Shown one piece after another: positions 26,400 through 35,316 of a stretch of DNA of 64,000 nt (its first letter is position 1; each line of letters opens with the position of its first letter). A program made the position numbers and the translations under genes. The DNA comes from Herpetosiphon giganteus (GTDB lineage: Bacteria; Chloroflexota; Chloroflexia; Chloroflexales; Herpetosiphonaceae): assembly GCF_016907925.1 (NCBI RefSeq), contig NZ_JAFBCZ010000006.1, positions 124,001 to 188,000 of the forward strand, given 5' to 3'. The notes below the pieces were generated by a model. It saw only the letters and a list, made by a program, of their open reading frames with translations. It had not been told where the DNA came from and did not search any database.

Positions 26400-27818
26400 A
26401 TGAGCGAGTTCCAGCCCAGATCGGGCGGTTCCGCAACCCAAGCAGCAAAGCTTTGGGTTGTATTGGGTGGGATTGTTGGTGTCTTGCTGATTGTTGGCAT
26501 CGCCCTTGGCGCTGGTTTTTATTGGGGTAGCTCATCGAAAGAACAGGCGCTGATTACTGCCAATCAAGCAGGAACAAGCGATACGTCGAATGCGTTGCAA
26601 GCAACGCAAATGGCTGCTCCCCCAGCCAATGCAGACGAAAATTTTCAGACCTTTTGGGAAGTTTGGAATCTGGTTAATAAAGAGTTCTATCATACTGAGC
26701 CAATCGACGAGAAAAAAATGATGTATGGCGCAATTCGCGGCATGCTGCAATCGCTCGGCGATGATTTTACCGGTTTTCAAGAGCCAGAAGCCGCTGAACG
26801 CTCACGCGAAGATATGCGCGGCAACTTCGAGGGCATTGGAGCCTACGTCGAATATAAAGACGGCCAGATTATGATTGTTTCGCCAATCGAAGGCTCGCCT
26901 GCTGAAAAAGCCAATGTGCGCGCTGGCGATATTGTCGTGGCAGTCGATGGCAAACAAATTAGCGAAGTTATCGCCAACCTCGAACGCGATCAAGCTTTGG
27001 CTGAGGCGATTAAGCTGATTCGCGGCCCCAAAGGCTCGCAAGTCGTAATCACGGTTTATCGCACCAGCGATGAAAAACAGCTCGATATTTCGATTGTGCG
27101 CGATACGATTCCGTTAATTAGCGTGCGCTCAACCATGATTGGCGATATTGGCTATATTCAATTGAGCGAGTTTAAGCAAACATCCTACGACGAAATGGAT
27201 CAAGCAATTGCCAAACTCAAAACCAATAATCCCAAAGCGATTATTTTTGATTTGCGCAATAATCCTGGCGGCTATGTCAATCAGGCCCAAAACATTCTTG
27301 GTCGCTTTACCAAAGATGGCGTGACCCACTATCAAGAAAATAGTGATGGAACTCAAAAAGAATATCGCACCTTGCAACAGGGCGATGCACAAGAATTATT
27401 CGATCTGCCAGTGGTTGTATTGGTCAATGGCGGCTCGGCGAGCGCCTCGGAAATCGTGTCTGGTGCAATGCAAGATACTAAGCGCGCAACTTTGATTGGC
27501 GAAAAAACCTTTGGTAAAGGTTCAGTCCAAAGCGTGCATACGCTCAGTGATAAATCGGAAGCGCGGATTACAATCGCCCATTGGTTAACTCCTAACAAGC
27601 GTGCAATCCACACGCTGGGAGTTACGCCCGATTATGTCGTGCCATTCTCCGATGATGCAAGCCAATATCCAGTTGAATGTATTTTGAATCGCACGCCAGC
27701 AGATGGTGCAACTGCCTGTGCTGATTCGCAATTATTCTGGGCGCTGAAGTTCTTGGACGAACAACAAACCCCACCACCACCACCAACCCCAACCATTACG
27801 CCAACGCCTGGTAAATAG
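26400..27818 (+). CDS. C-terminal processing protease, S41 family
   Basis: 472 residues. TM anchor at about 17-40, then the S41 N-terminal helical part. A PDZ domain follows (GIGAYVEYKDGQIMIVSPIEG, RAGDIVVAVDG; about 140-235). The peptidase core has the catalytic Ser in GSASASEI (about Ser348) and Lys in KTFGKGSVQ (Lys373). The 25-residue gap matches Prc/CtpA. It would cleave C-termini of envelope proteins outside the membrane. The tail is Pro/Thr-rich. The start is the ATG at 26400 with a CGAGG site; a TTG 21 bases upstream is less likely. The 146-bp gap before it holds no convincing promoter. Confidence 0.92.
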   Translation: MSEFQPRSGGSATQAAKLWVVLGGIVGVLLIVGIALGAGFYWGSSSKEQALITANQAGTSDTSNALQATQMAAPPANADENFQTFWEVWNLVNKEFYHTEPIDEKKMMYGAIRGMLQSLGDDFTGFQEPEAAERSREDMRGNFEGIGAYVEYKDGQIMIVSPIEGSPAEKANVRAGDIVVAVDGKQISEVIANLERDQALAEAIKLIRGPKGSQVVITVYRTSDEKQLDISIVRDTIPLISVRSTMIGDIGYIQLSEFKQTSYDEMDQAIAKLKTNNPKAIIFDLRNNPGGYVNQAQNILGRFTKDGVTHYQENSDGTQKEYRTLQQGDAQELFDLPVVVLVNGGSASASEIVSGAMQDTKRATLIGEKTFGKGSVQSVHTLSDKSEARITIAHWLTPNKRAIHTLGVTPDYVVPFSDDASQYPVECILNRTPADGATACADSQLFWALKFLDEQQTPPPPPTPTITPTPGK

Positions 27819-27826
27819 GCGACAAA

Positions 27827-27864
27827 AACGCCCGCTCAAGCTCTGAGCGGGCGTTGGTTTTTTT
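27827..27864. terminator. Bidirectional intrinsic terminator
   Basis: AACGCCCGCTCA (27827-27838) pairs exactly with TGAGCGGGCGTT (27844-27855) around a 5-base loop. A T-rich run to 27864 follows on the plus strand and an A-run lies on the other side. It separates the protease gene from the convergent amine oxidase gene. Confidence 0.92.
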
Positions 27865-29041
27865 AGCGTTGTTGGCTGGCGTATAAGTCGCGGGGAACCA
27901 TCTGGAAGCTGCTCCAGTGGGCCGACATTAATGGGTCATCCTCGTCGCGGGGCAGGTGATGGAAGGTCATTCCATACCAAACGATTGGGTCGACCAAGGT
28001 TTGGTTATTGACAAAACCACTAACATCATCAGCGCAGGTGTTGCCATCGTTGCGCGAAGCCCAGCGTTCGCAGGGGTTGTTTTCGGTCACATAGACATCG
28101 TTCTTGGTCCATGGCTCAAACGAAGGGCCACGGAACACATGATCGGAGTTGCCAACGATGTCGTATGAGATTTCGTGACCATCGCTATTCAAGACCGTGC
28201 TGTTTTTGACGCGCCATGAGCGGAAATTTTCAGGGTTGACTTGAGCGGCGGTTTCAGTGGTATAGGGTCGTACTTGTAAGCCACGTTGGGCAGTGCCACT
28301 TGAATCGAATTCGATTTGCTCAACGACGTTATTGCTGTTGCCGCCAAGTGCAAAGTCGATCCGCCAGTAGTAATTGTGAACGTGCGATGTGCCATATTGG
28401 CAGCTACTCGCATCGATCTTCCAGCCATATTTGGCCACATTGGTACATTTTTGCAATTTACCAGTTGCGCCGATGCCTGGCTCAATCGTGGCATCATCGT
28501 GGAAAATCCATTGGCTAACATAGTTATAGGCACCAATGTGCGAAACTGAGCGCACCACCAAGGCTGAGCCTTGCTTGACTTGGGCATAATATTTGTAGGC
28601 ATAGCCAGTTGGCACGACCGTAGCACACAGCACATTGCGCCCATTATTTTGCAGCAAAGTTCCATCGGGGCAATCGGCTGCCGTCATGTTATTGAGGTGG
28701 CCGCCACCCAAGCCATAATCTGAGAGGTCGTGGAAGCGGGCGGTGTTATCGTCGTATGGGACGTGAATTTGGGCCAAATTAATTTGGTTGATAATCGAGA
28801 TTGCGCTGCCACCTGGTGGGGTGTAGCGGATGCCGCGCAGCACAATGCCTTCGCTGCTGCGTTCTTCCCAACATAAGGCCCAGCTGGCCCCGTTTTCCAA
28901 GGTTTTGTTAATCGTAAAACTACCACCAGAACAACGGTCGCGGGTTTGGGCATTGGCTGCTTGCTGCGAGTTTGTGCTAAGCAGACTGGCCCCAATTAAT
29001 AGCATGCCAAGCAGCATGCCCCAACGTGCTGAAAGCTTCAT
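27863..29041 (-). CDS. Secreted copper amine oxidase, catalytic domain only
   Basis: 392 residues with a signal peptide (1-31). The body matches the catalytic beta-sandwich of copper amine oxidases: a VPYDD...FHDLSDYGLGGG segment (about 95-112) where the catalytic-base Asp lies; GAYNY with Tyr172 at the place of the topaquinone precursor; the copper pair His220/His222 in HVHNYYWRIDF; and His362 in TFHHLPRDEDDPLM near the end. Normal enzymes are 630 residues or more and carry N2/N3 domains before this part; here they appear to be in the gene just upstream. The usual N-Y-D/E-Y around topaquinone is A-Y-N-Y, so activity is uncertain. AGGAG precedes the ATG. Confidence 0.78.
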   Translation of the reverse strand: MKLSARWGMLLGMLLIGASLLSTNSQQAANAQTRDRCSGGSFTINKTLENGASWALCWEERSSEGIVLRGIRYTPPGGSAISIINQINLAQIHVPYDDNTARFHDLSDYGLGGGHLNNMTAADCPDGTLLQNNGRNVLCATVVPTGYAYKYYAQVKQGSALVVRSVSHIGAYNYVSQWIFHDDATIEPGIGATGKLQKCTNVAKYGWKIDASSCQYGTSHVHNYYWRIDFALGGNSNNVVEQIEFDSSGTAQRGLQVRPYTTETAAQVNPENFRSWRVKNSTVLNSDGHEISYDIVGNSDHVFRGPSFEPWTKNDVYVTENNPCERWASRNDGNTCADDVSGFVNNQTLVDPIVWYGMTFHHLPRDEDDPLMSAHWSSFQMVPRDLYASQQR

Positions 29042-29051
29042 CGCCAGGCTC

Positions 29052-29816
29052 CTAACGCTTCAAACTAACCACAAGGCCATTCGAAAGATCAACAATCGGG
29101 GTGCTCTCAACTGCCCATTCATTATCGGCGCTGAGCAGCAATTGCACGCAGCGATTTTGTTGGCAACTGCGCAAAACTGCGGCGTTATCAACTTGTGGCT
29201 CGGCAATATAGACGAAGCCTGCCGTCTGGAATTGGCTAGCCTGGGTCAGGCTTTTGCCTGTCAAGGCTTGATACTCGCCGCGCAACTGTGGCCCAAAGGT
29301 GGGGTGATCCAAGACCAATTGCAGGGCGCGCAAGGTTTCGCGATCGGTTGGGTGGGGTTGGCTGCCTCGTGCTTGATCAAGCAGATCGACCTTGCCAGTG
29401 CTGAGGTTGACCAACACGGCCACCAAGCTGTTTTTGGCATAATCGAAAATCAGCACATCGGCGCGGCGTTGCCATGTGCCCTTGTTGTAGACAGCTTGAA
29501 TTTCTTCGTGGCGTTCGGTTTTGACGAATTCCAACTGGGCATCAGCAGGTACGGCCTTGTTTTCGACCACTTTGCCGCGTTTGGATTGCCATTCGTTGAG
29601 CGCAATCTTCTGGGCTTGCTCAATTTCGGCCAAGGATAAAGGATCATAGCCTGAGCGATTGTTCTGGGCGGCGATTTCGACCTTGCCAGTAACCGTGTTC
29701 GGGGCGGCGGTGGCCTGCGGATCACGCCGCAGATAGACGATCAGCAGGGCGACCAACGCGCCGCATGTGAGCCATGCAACGTTTTTGAGCACTGCCCGTG
29801 AGCGAGATACGACCAT
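29052..29816 (-). CDS. Membrane-anchored N2/N3-like domains of a copper amine oxidase
   Basis: 254 residues. TM at about 9-26 with the rest outside the cell. The segment DPLSLAEIEQAQKIAL (near 58-73) resembles the HPLDPLS.EEI.A start of the N2 domain. The stretch ADVLIFDYAKNSLVAVLV with NLSTGKVD matches the beta-strands of N2. HPTDRETLRALQLVLDHP resembles the N2/N3 linker, and the last 20 residues resemble the end of N3. The gene ends 10 bp before the catalytic-domain gene, so both are in one operon and likely form one enzyme from two chains. AAGGAGAG lies before the ATG at 29816. The assignment is by pattern and context and could be wrong. Confidence 0.6.
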   Translation of the reverse strand: MVVSRSRAVLKNVAWLTCGALVALLIVYLRRDPQATAAPNTVTGKVEIAAQNNRSGYDPLSLAEIEQAQKIALNEWQSKRGKVVENKAVPADAQLEFVKTERHEEIQAVYNKGTWQRRADVLIFDYAKNSLVAVLVNLSTGKVDLLDQARGSQPHPTDRETLRALQLVLDHPTFGPQLRGEYQALTGKSLTQASQFQTAGFVYIAEPQVDNAAVLRSCQQNRCVQLLLSADNEWAVESTPIVDLSNGLVVSLKR

Positions 29817-29932
29817 CGGACTCTCCTTACAGCAGAAATGGTTCAATAATCAAGCAGCCGCATTGCGATGGGCGTTGGGCCAGAAACCAACATAACCCAG
29901 AACTTGCGTCACTGCCTGAATCATAGCCTAAA

Positions 29933-29958
29933 GGGTATGAACACTGCTGTTCATACCC
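29933..29958. terminator. Perfect 10-bp hairpin, possible terminator
   Basis: GGGTATGAAC (29933-29942) and GTTCATACCC (29949-29958) pair exactly around a 6-base loop. On the minus strand it follows the aminopeptidase stop by 35 bases and is followed by TTTA only, so it could be a terminator or a binding site for the promoter of the amine oxidase genes. Confidence 0.5.
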
Positions 29959-29993
29959 TCGAACATGCTTAAGTTGGAAGAATAAGGGAAGGT

Positions 29994-31097
29994 TTAGACG
30001 ACGAATGTGCCGTTTTTCTCGAACAATTGGCCATCGACATAGACTTCGCTATTTTGGCGCAAATCGCAAACCATATCCCAGTGGATTGCCGATTGGTTTA
30101 AGCCGCCAGTTTCAGGGTAGGAAGCGCCGAGTGCCATGTGGATTGTACCACCCATTTTCTCATCGAATAAAATGTTGCGGGTGTAGTTTTTGATGTTGGG
30201 GTTGGTGCCAAAGGCAAATTCGCCCAAAACCCGTGCCCCAGCATCAACATTCAACATTTGCTCAAGGAAATCTTGGCCGCTCTTGGCTGTTGCCTTAACA
30301 ACTTTGCCAGCTTCAAAGGTCAATTGTACATCTTCGACTTCGCGTCCATTATAGATCGCTGGGAAGGAGAAGCGTACAATCCCGTTGACATTATTTTCTT
30401 CTGGGCCGGTAAAAAACTCGCCATCAGGGAAGTTGGCATCGCCAGCACAATTGACAAAACTGCGTCCGGCAATTCCCAAGCGAATATCGGTGCCTTCGCC
30501 CACAATATGCACTTCGCGTTTATTGTGCAAGAAATTAATCAAATGCGCTTGTTTGTCGTGCAGTTCTTGCCACTTGGCGATGGGGTCGGCTTCGTTCAAG
30601 AAGCACACGCCATAGACAAAATCTTCAAAATCGGGCAAGCTCATGTTAGCATCTTGGGCCAAGCCCTCGGTTGGAAAGAGCGTGACACACCAGCGAAAAT
30701 CGCCAGCATGGGTGCGCGACATCAATTTGCCCATCAATTCGCTGCGTGATTTTTGATACACCGATTGGCGCTCAGGATCAACCTGCGAGAGTTCGCGGGT
30801 GTTGGTTTGGGAATCAATCCGAATTCGCACATCGGCAGTTTCAATCCCCAAGCGATCGTAGGGCGAGATCCATTGTAACTGCTGATCGTTGCCATGATTG
30901 AGCAAAATTCGCGAGATGCCAGGCATAACCGTGTGGACAACTGGATTGCCACCGACCAGCAAAATTTCGCGATACATTTCTTTGATCAAGGGTGCGGCAG
31001 CTGGTTCGCTTTGCAAAACCACCATTTCGCCTTCTTTGATCTTCATCGAATAATTGACCAAGGTATGGGCCATTTTGACCACCCGTGGATCGGCCAT
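29994..31097 (-). CDS. Aminopeptidase, M29 family
   Basis: 367 residues. It matches the M29 metallo-aminopeptidases (AmpS/AmpT type). ADVRIRID lies in the N-terminal half. The C-terminal metal-binding part has GEGTDI, a FPDGEFFTGPEE segment supplying Glu ligands, LGEFAFGTN with a Glu, and the final MALGASYPETGG...SAIHWDMVCDLR, where His and Asp bind the metal. It is a cytoplasmic peptidase for peptide turnover. AAGGAG precedes the ATG. It lies 60 bp after the pepF gene on the same strand, so the two peptidases may be co-transcribed. Confidence 0.9.
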   Translation of the reverse strand: MADPRVVKMAHTLVNYSMKIKEGEMVVLQSEPAAAPLIKEMYREILLVGGNPVVHTVMPGISRILLNHGNDQQLQWISPYDRLGIETADVRIRIDSQTNTRELSQVDPERQSVYQKSRSELMGKLMSRTHAGDFRWCVTLFPTEGLAQDANMSLPDFEDFVYGVCFLNEADPIAKWQELHDKQAHLINFLHNKREVHIVGEGTDIRLGIAGRSFVNCAGDANFPDGEFFTGPEENNVNGIVRFSFPAIYNGREVEDVQLTFEAGKVVKATAKSGQDFLEQMLNVDAGARVLGEFAFGTNPNIKNYTRNILFDEKMGGTIHMALGASYPETGGLNQSAIHWDMVCDLRQNSEVYVDGQLFEKNGTFVV

Positions 31098-31157
31098 GTC
31101 AACTCCTTACACAACACAACTCGCCCTTCACACCGAAGAGCGAGCATTGAACTATGA

Positions 31158-32969
31158 TTAAGCAGTTAATTCATCGAGTTTGGTCACCAAATCGCCGAAG
31201 CGGTTCATGGCGCGATGAATTGGGTCTGGCGTGGTCATATCGACCCCAGCGCCCTTGAGTAGGTCAATTGATGATTTGGAATTGCCACCGCGCAAGAAGT
31301 TGACATAGTTTTCAGCTGCACCAGGGCCTTCGGTCAAAATCTTGTCGGCCAAGGCCAGCGCTGCTGAAATGCCAGTCGAATATTGGTACACATAGAATGA
31401 GCGATAGAAGTGAGGAATCCGTGCCCATTCAATATCCAATTCTTCATCGAAGACCAATTCAGGGCCATAGTATTGCTCGATCAAGCGGCGATACAAGGCG
31501 CTGAGGTTATCGGCGGTCAGGGCTTCGCCTTGTTCGGCCATGCGATGGGTTTCGCGCTCGAATTCGGCAAACAAGGTTTGGCGCAACAATGTGCCGCGAA
31601 TATCATCGATTTGCTGGGTGACCAATTGCAAGCGCAAGGCTGGGTCGTCGCTGGTTTTGAGCATATATTCGGCCAGTAAGGCTTCGTTTAAGGTCGAAGC
31701 AACTTCAGCCACAAATAAGGTGTAGCTGCCATAGGTATAGGGCTGATTTTTGCGGGTCAGCAACGAGTGCATCGAGTGGCCAAGCTCGTGAGCTAGGGTA
31801 AACAGGCTATTCAAGTTATTTTTGTAATTCATCAAAATGAATGGTTGCGAGGTGTAGCAACCCCATGAATAGGCTCCTGAGCGTTTATTTTTATTTTCGT
31901 AGCGGTCAACCCAGCGCGATTCAAGCCCATGGCCGAGGCTTGAGCTATACTCAGCGCCCAGTGGCTCCAAGGCGCTCAAAATTAACGAGGCCCCTTGCTC
32001 GAAATCAATTTTAGTTGGCGCAGCGCCATTCAACGGCACAAACCAATCGTAGGCATGCAGGCTGTCGATGCCCAAAATACGCTTGCGCACCGAGCCATAG
32101 CGATGTAATTTGGGCAAGTGCTCGTGCACGGTGCTGATCAAATTATCATAAACGCTCATGGGAATTTCTTTGGGTTTTAAGCTAGCATCCAAGGCCGACT
32201 CGTAGCCGCGTGCTTTGGCATAGAAAATATTGCTGCGCACGTTGGTGGCATAATTTGCGGCCAACATATTACGAAACTGGCGATAGGTGCTGTGGATGCT
32301 CATAAAGGTGTCGCGGCGAATGCGTTGGTCGGGGTTTTCCAACAACACCGAATAGCGACCCATCGTAACTTCAACGGGCTTGCCTTGATCGTCTTCAATT
32401 GGCGGGAATTTGAGGTCGGCATCGCTGAACATGTTGAAGGTGGTTTGGGCACCACGGCTAATCTCGCCGCTTTGGGCCAATAATTCCTCAACTTCGCCAG
32501 AGCGGGTATGTTCGCGCAAGCGAATTTGCTCTTCTAAGGCGCGGCGATAGACTTCGAGGGCTGGCAAGGCACTGATGTAGCCCAAAATTTGCTCATCGGA
32601 AAGCGCCAGCAACTCAGGCTCGATCCACGATGTGGCAGCGCTGGCCTTAATCGAGAGCGCGGTGGCGCGTTCTTCGAGCGCTTGGTGATGTTGGTTGGCG
32701 GTGTCTTCGTCGGCGCGCAGGCTGGCGTAGACATAAATTTGTTCGAGCACCATGCCAAGTGCTTCTTGGGCTTGAAAGACTGCCAATAACGCCTCAGGAC
32801 CGTTGGCTAGGCTGCCTTGCAGGCTGGTCAAGGCTGGCAGCAAATCGTTGCTAATTCGTTCAACATCAGCCTCCCAAGCCGCTTGGTCTGCATAGAGACT
32901 ACTAATATCCCAAGTGTCTTCGGCGCTTACTTCCTCGCGGGTTGGTACCTGTTCTTCAACCATGGTCAT
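31158..32969 (-). CDS. pepF: Oligoendopeptidase F, M3 family
   Basis: 603 residues, the normal size. The zinc motif HELGHSMHS starts at His394, and the third ligand Glu is in FVAEVASTLNEALL about 25 residues later. The N-terminal half is the all-helical PepF domain. The C-terminal part has FYVYQYSTGISAA. It cuts oligopeptides in the cytoplasm. The start is the ATG at 32969 with GGGAGA upstream; a second ATG six bases later is equally possible. A 232-bp gap separates it from a divergent membrane protein gene and holds a short inverted repeat TATGCT/AGCATA at 33055-33072. Confidence 0.93.
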   Translation of the reverse strand: MTMVEEQVPTREEVSAEDTWDISSLYADQAAWEADVERISNDLLPALTSLQGSLANGPEALLAVFQAQEALGMVLEQIYVYASLRADEDTANQHHQALEERATALSIKASAATSWIEPELLALSDEQILGYISALPALEVYRRALEEQIRLREHTRSGEVEELLAQSGEISRGAQTTFNMFSDADLKFPPIEDDQGKPVEVTMGRYSVLLENPDQRIRRDTFMSIHSTYRQFRNMLAANYATNVRSNIFYAKARGYESALDASLKPKEIPMSVYDNLISTVHEHLPKLHRYGSVRKRILGIDSLHAYDWFVPLNGAAPTKIDFEQGASLILSALEPLGAEYSSSLGHGLESRWVDRYENKNKRSGAYSWGCYTSQPFILMNYKNNLNSLFTLAHELGHSMHSLLTRKNQPYTYGSYTLFVAEVASTLNEALLAEYMLKTSDDPALRLQLVTQQIDDIRGTLLRQTLFAEFERETHRMAEQGEALTADNLSALYRRLIEQYYGPELVFDEELDIEWARIPHFYRSFYVYQYSTGISAALALADKILTEGPGAAENYVNFLRGGNSKSSIDLLKGAGVDMTTPDPIHRAMNRFGDLVTKLDELTA

Positions 32970-33201
32970 GAGGGGGTTCTCCCGTTTAATGTCAATGCTT
33001 CAGGGCTGCACCATTGCAACACTGTTTCAGCAGGATGAATATCAATCGATACAGTATGCTGATTTTAGCATAAACTGCGCGATTTGCACTACCCGACTTT
33101 TGGCTGAACTGCGGTTAATCTGCTGCAAATCTGCTGCTCCATGCGCCGTGCATTGGCTATAGTAAAGCCAGTCGAGTGATTCAAGCAAAAGCGAGGTAGT
33201 T

Positions 33202-33714
33202 ATGCAGTATCCGAATGAGCCTGTCTTTCCCCACTATCCAAAGCCTGAGCTACCACAGGTGTTGCCAGCCCATGGCGTGAGTTGGCAACGCTGGTTTTGG
33301 CGTGGCTGGGGCTGGATCACTCTTGCGAATACAGCCATAACCATGACCCTTGGTGGGATGGAAGGATTATTGTTTTTTGGGGTGCTCGGGTTGTTGGTTG
33401 GCGTGGTTTTGGGTTTCTGGGTCAGCGTTTTTAGCACAATTGGCTTATATCAACGTGAGTTTGAGCGCCAGCCAGCCTTTTGGTTTGCGGTTCACTATAC
33501 AGCGTGGGCGGCCATTGTGGTGTTGATTTTTTATTTGCTGACCTCAGCGTGGAATATCTGGAGCTTCGATACCGATCATTTTCTGATCCTAAGTGTTGAG
33601 CTGCCAATGGCATTTTTTATGCTGGCCAGCGGTTTGGTTGGCTGGCATATGCACGGTTGGTTAAATCGTCAGCAGCTTGCAGCAGCAGAAGTGCCGCCAC
33701 CACCTAAAAGTTGA
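33202..33714 (+). CDS. Small membrane protein, paralog 1
   Basis: 170 residues with about four hydrophobic segments. Not assigned to a known family. A Pro-rich N-terminus leads to SWQRWFWRGWGWITLANT. A central motif, VVLGFWVSVFSTIGLYQRE, recurs nearly unchanged in the next gene, as do the aromatic-rich FWF segment and the final GWHMHGWL. It is 22 bp before its paralog and upstream of an ABC exporter, so it may be an accessory membrane protein of that exporter. The start has GCGAGG upstream. Confidence 0.75.
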   Translation: MQYPNEPVFPHYPKPELPQVLPAHGVSWQRWFWRGWGWITLANTAITMTLGGMEGLLFFGVLGLLVGVVLGFWVSVFSTIGLYQREFERQPAFWFAVHYTAWAAIVVLIFYLLTSAWNIWSFDTDHFLILSVELPMAFFMLASGLVGWHMHGWLNRQQLAAAEVPPPPKS

Positions 33715-33736
33715 TTGAACTAAAAGAGAGGTTACG

Positions 33737-34231
33737 ATGGATTATCAGGTTCCTAGCAGTGAATTGGTTCAAATAGTGCGCTGGCAAGCATGGTTTTGGC
33801 GCAGTTGGCGAGAGATCATTCTTGGCACGGGTCTCATCAATGGGGTTTTGGTTATGGTGACTATTTCTGGAATAGACATATCGCTCATAGATCCCTTTTT
33901 GTTTTATGTTGTGCTTGGTGGATTGATTGCGCTGGTTTTGGGTTTTTGGGTGAGCGTTTTCACCACGATCGGGTTGTACAAACGTCAAATTAAGCGTGAT
34001 AAAACATTTTGGTTTTGTCTCTACTATGCGATTGGGGCGGCAATAATGGCTTTGGGTTTTGGTTCTTTGGTGCCATTTTGGGATCTTTGGTTGCTAATAC
34101 CTCCTTGGTTTGGCCAGGAGTATTTCGGTTTCCGGCTTGGATTGCTCGAGGTGCACATGCTTAATTTTATTGTGGCCAATGCCTTAGCTGGTTGGCGAAT
34201 GCAGAGTTGGTTAAAACAAACTGGGCACTAG
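33737..34231 (+). CDS. Small membrane protein, paralog 2
   Basis: 164 residues and four hydrophobic segments. It shares LVLGFWVSVFTTIGLYKR and an ALAGWRMQSWLK-type end with the preceding gene, so the two arose by tandem duplication. The function is not recognised. AGAGAGG precedes the ATG. The following 104 bp contain TTGACA at 34256-34261 with a poor TGGTAT partner, so the ABC gene may have its own weak promoter or be read from here. Confidence 0.75.
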   Translation: MDYQVPSSELVQIVRWQAWFWRSWREIILGTGLINGVLVMVTISGIDISLIDPFLFYVVLGGLIALVLGFWVSVFTTIGLYKRQIKRDKTFWFCLYYAIGAAIMALGFGSLVPFWDLWLLIPPWFGQEYFGFRLGLLEVHMLNFIVANALAGWRMQSWLKQTGH

Positions 34232-34335
34232 CAGCACAATTGGACTATCGTAGGCTTGACAAGCAAGCGTTTTTGCGGTCTGGTATTGGTACGCCCTTTT
34301 TTCATGATGGTGGCGGTTTGGATAGGAGTTCTGCA

Positions 34336-35316
34336 ATGATTGTTGCTGAAGAGTTACGCAAGCAATTTGGAGATTTTCACGCTGTCAAGGGCGTTTCGCT
34401 TGAAGTTAAGCCTGGTGAGGTTTTAGCCTTGCTTGGCCCCAATGGCGCTGGCAAAACCACCAGCATCCGGATGTTGGCGGCAATTCTCAAGCCAACCAGC
34501 GGGCGGGCAATTGTCGGCGGCTTTAATGTTGAAACCCATGCCCGTGAAGTGCGCCACGCCGTCGGCTTGCTCACCGAATTTCCAGGCCTCTACCATCGCA
34601 TGAAATCGCTTGATTATTTATTGTTTTTTGGGCGGCTGCAAGGCATGAATGACCGCGATTGTGGCCAGCGCGCTGTTGAGTTGCTGCAACAATTTGGCCT
34701 GTGGGAAGCCCGCGAAAAACGCATCGACGGCTATTCCAAGGGCATGAAACAAAAGCTGGCCTTAATTCGAGCCATGATCCACGATCCCAATATTTTGTAT
34801 CTCGACGAGCCAACCACCGCCATGGACCCACATTCGGCGCGCACGGTGCGCGATGCGATTGCTGGCTTGCGCTCGGCTCAACGCTCAATCATTCTGTGTA
34901 CCCACAATTTGAACGAGGCCGAAGAATTGGCCGACCGCATCGCTGTTGTCCACGATGGTGGAATTGCGGTGCAGGGCACGATTGCTGAGCTGAGCCAACA
35001 ATTGATGGGCGACCCAATTTGGGAATTACGTTTGGCCCAGCCACAACCTGAGCTTGCTGCCCGCTTAGCCGATTTGCTCACGATTGAGGACGTGGGCGAT
35101 AGTTGGTTGCGCTATCGCACGACCGAGCCGCATGCGCTTAATCCAAGCCTGATTCAACGGATCAGTGGTTGGGGCTGGCCGTTGCTCTCAATCAACGAAG
35201 TTCAGCGCTCGCTAGAAGATGTGTATCTGACGATTGTTGGTCAAACCCACAACGAACGGGTTCGCAATCAGCCTGCGCAGCCAAACGCTGCTGCGGTAGC
35301 CGAGGTAGCCGTATGA
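34336..35316 (+). CDS. ABC exporter ATPase
   Basis: 326 residues. Walker A GPNGAGKTT (near 38-46), a signature reading YSKGMKQKLALIRA, Walker B ILYLDEPTT, and the switch His in CTHNLNEAEEL. The class is the DrrA/CcmA/NatA type that drives ABC-2 exporters. The C-terminal 100 residues form the usual accessory domain. The start at 34336 has TAGGAG seven bases upstream; reading further upstream gives unconserved sequence overlapping the previous gene. It overlaps the permease gene by ATGA, a tight coupling that shows they form one transporter. The substrate is unknown. Confidence 0.92.
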   Translation: MIVAEELRKQFGDFHAVKGVSLEVKPGEVLALLGPNGAGKTTSIRMLAAILKPTSGRAIVGGFNVETHAREVRHAVGLLTEFPGLYHRMKSLDYLLFFGRLQGMNDRDCGQRAVELLQQFGLWEAREKRIDGYSKGMKQKLALIRAMIHDPNILYLDEPTTAMDPHSARTVRDAIAGLRSAQRSIILCTHNLNEAEELADRIAVVHDGGIAVQGTIAELSQQLMGDPIWELRLAQPQPELAARLADLLTIEDVGDSWLRYRTTEPHALNPSLIQRISGWGWPLLSINEVQRSLEDVYLTIVGQTHNERVRNQPAQPNAAAVAEVAV

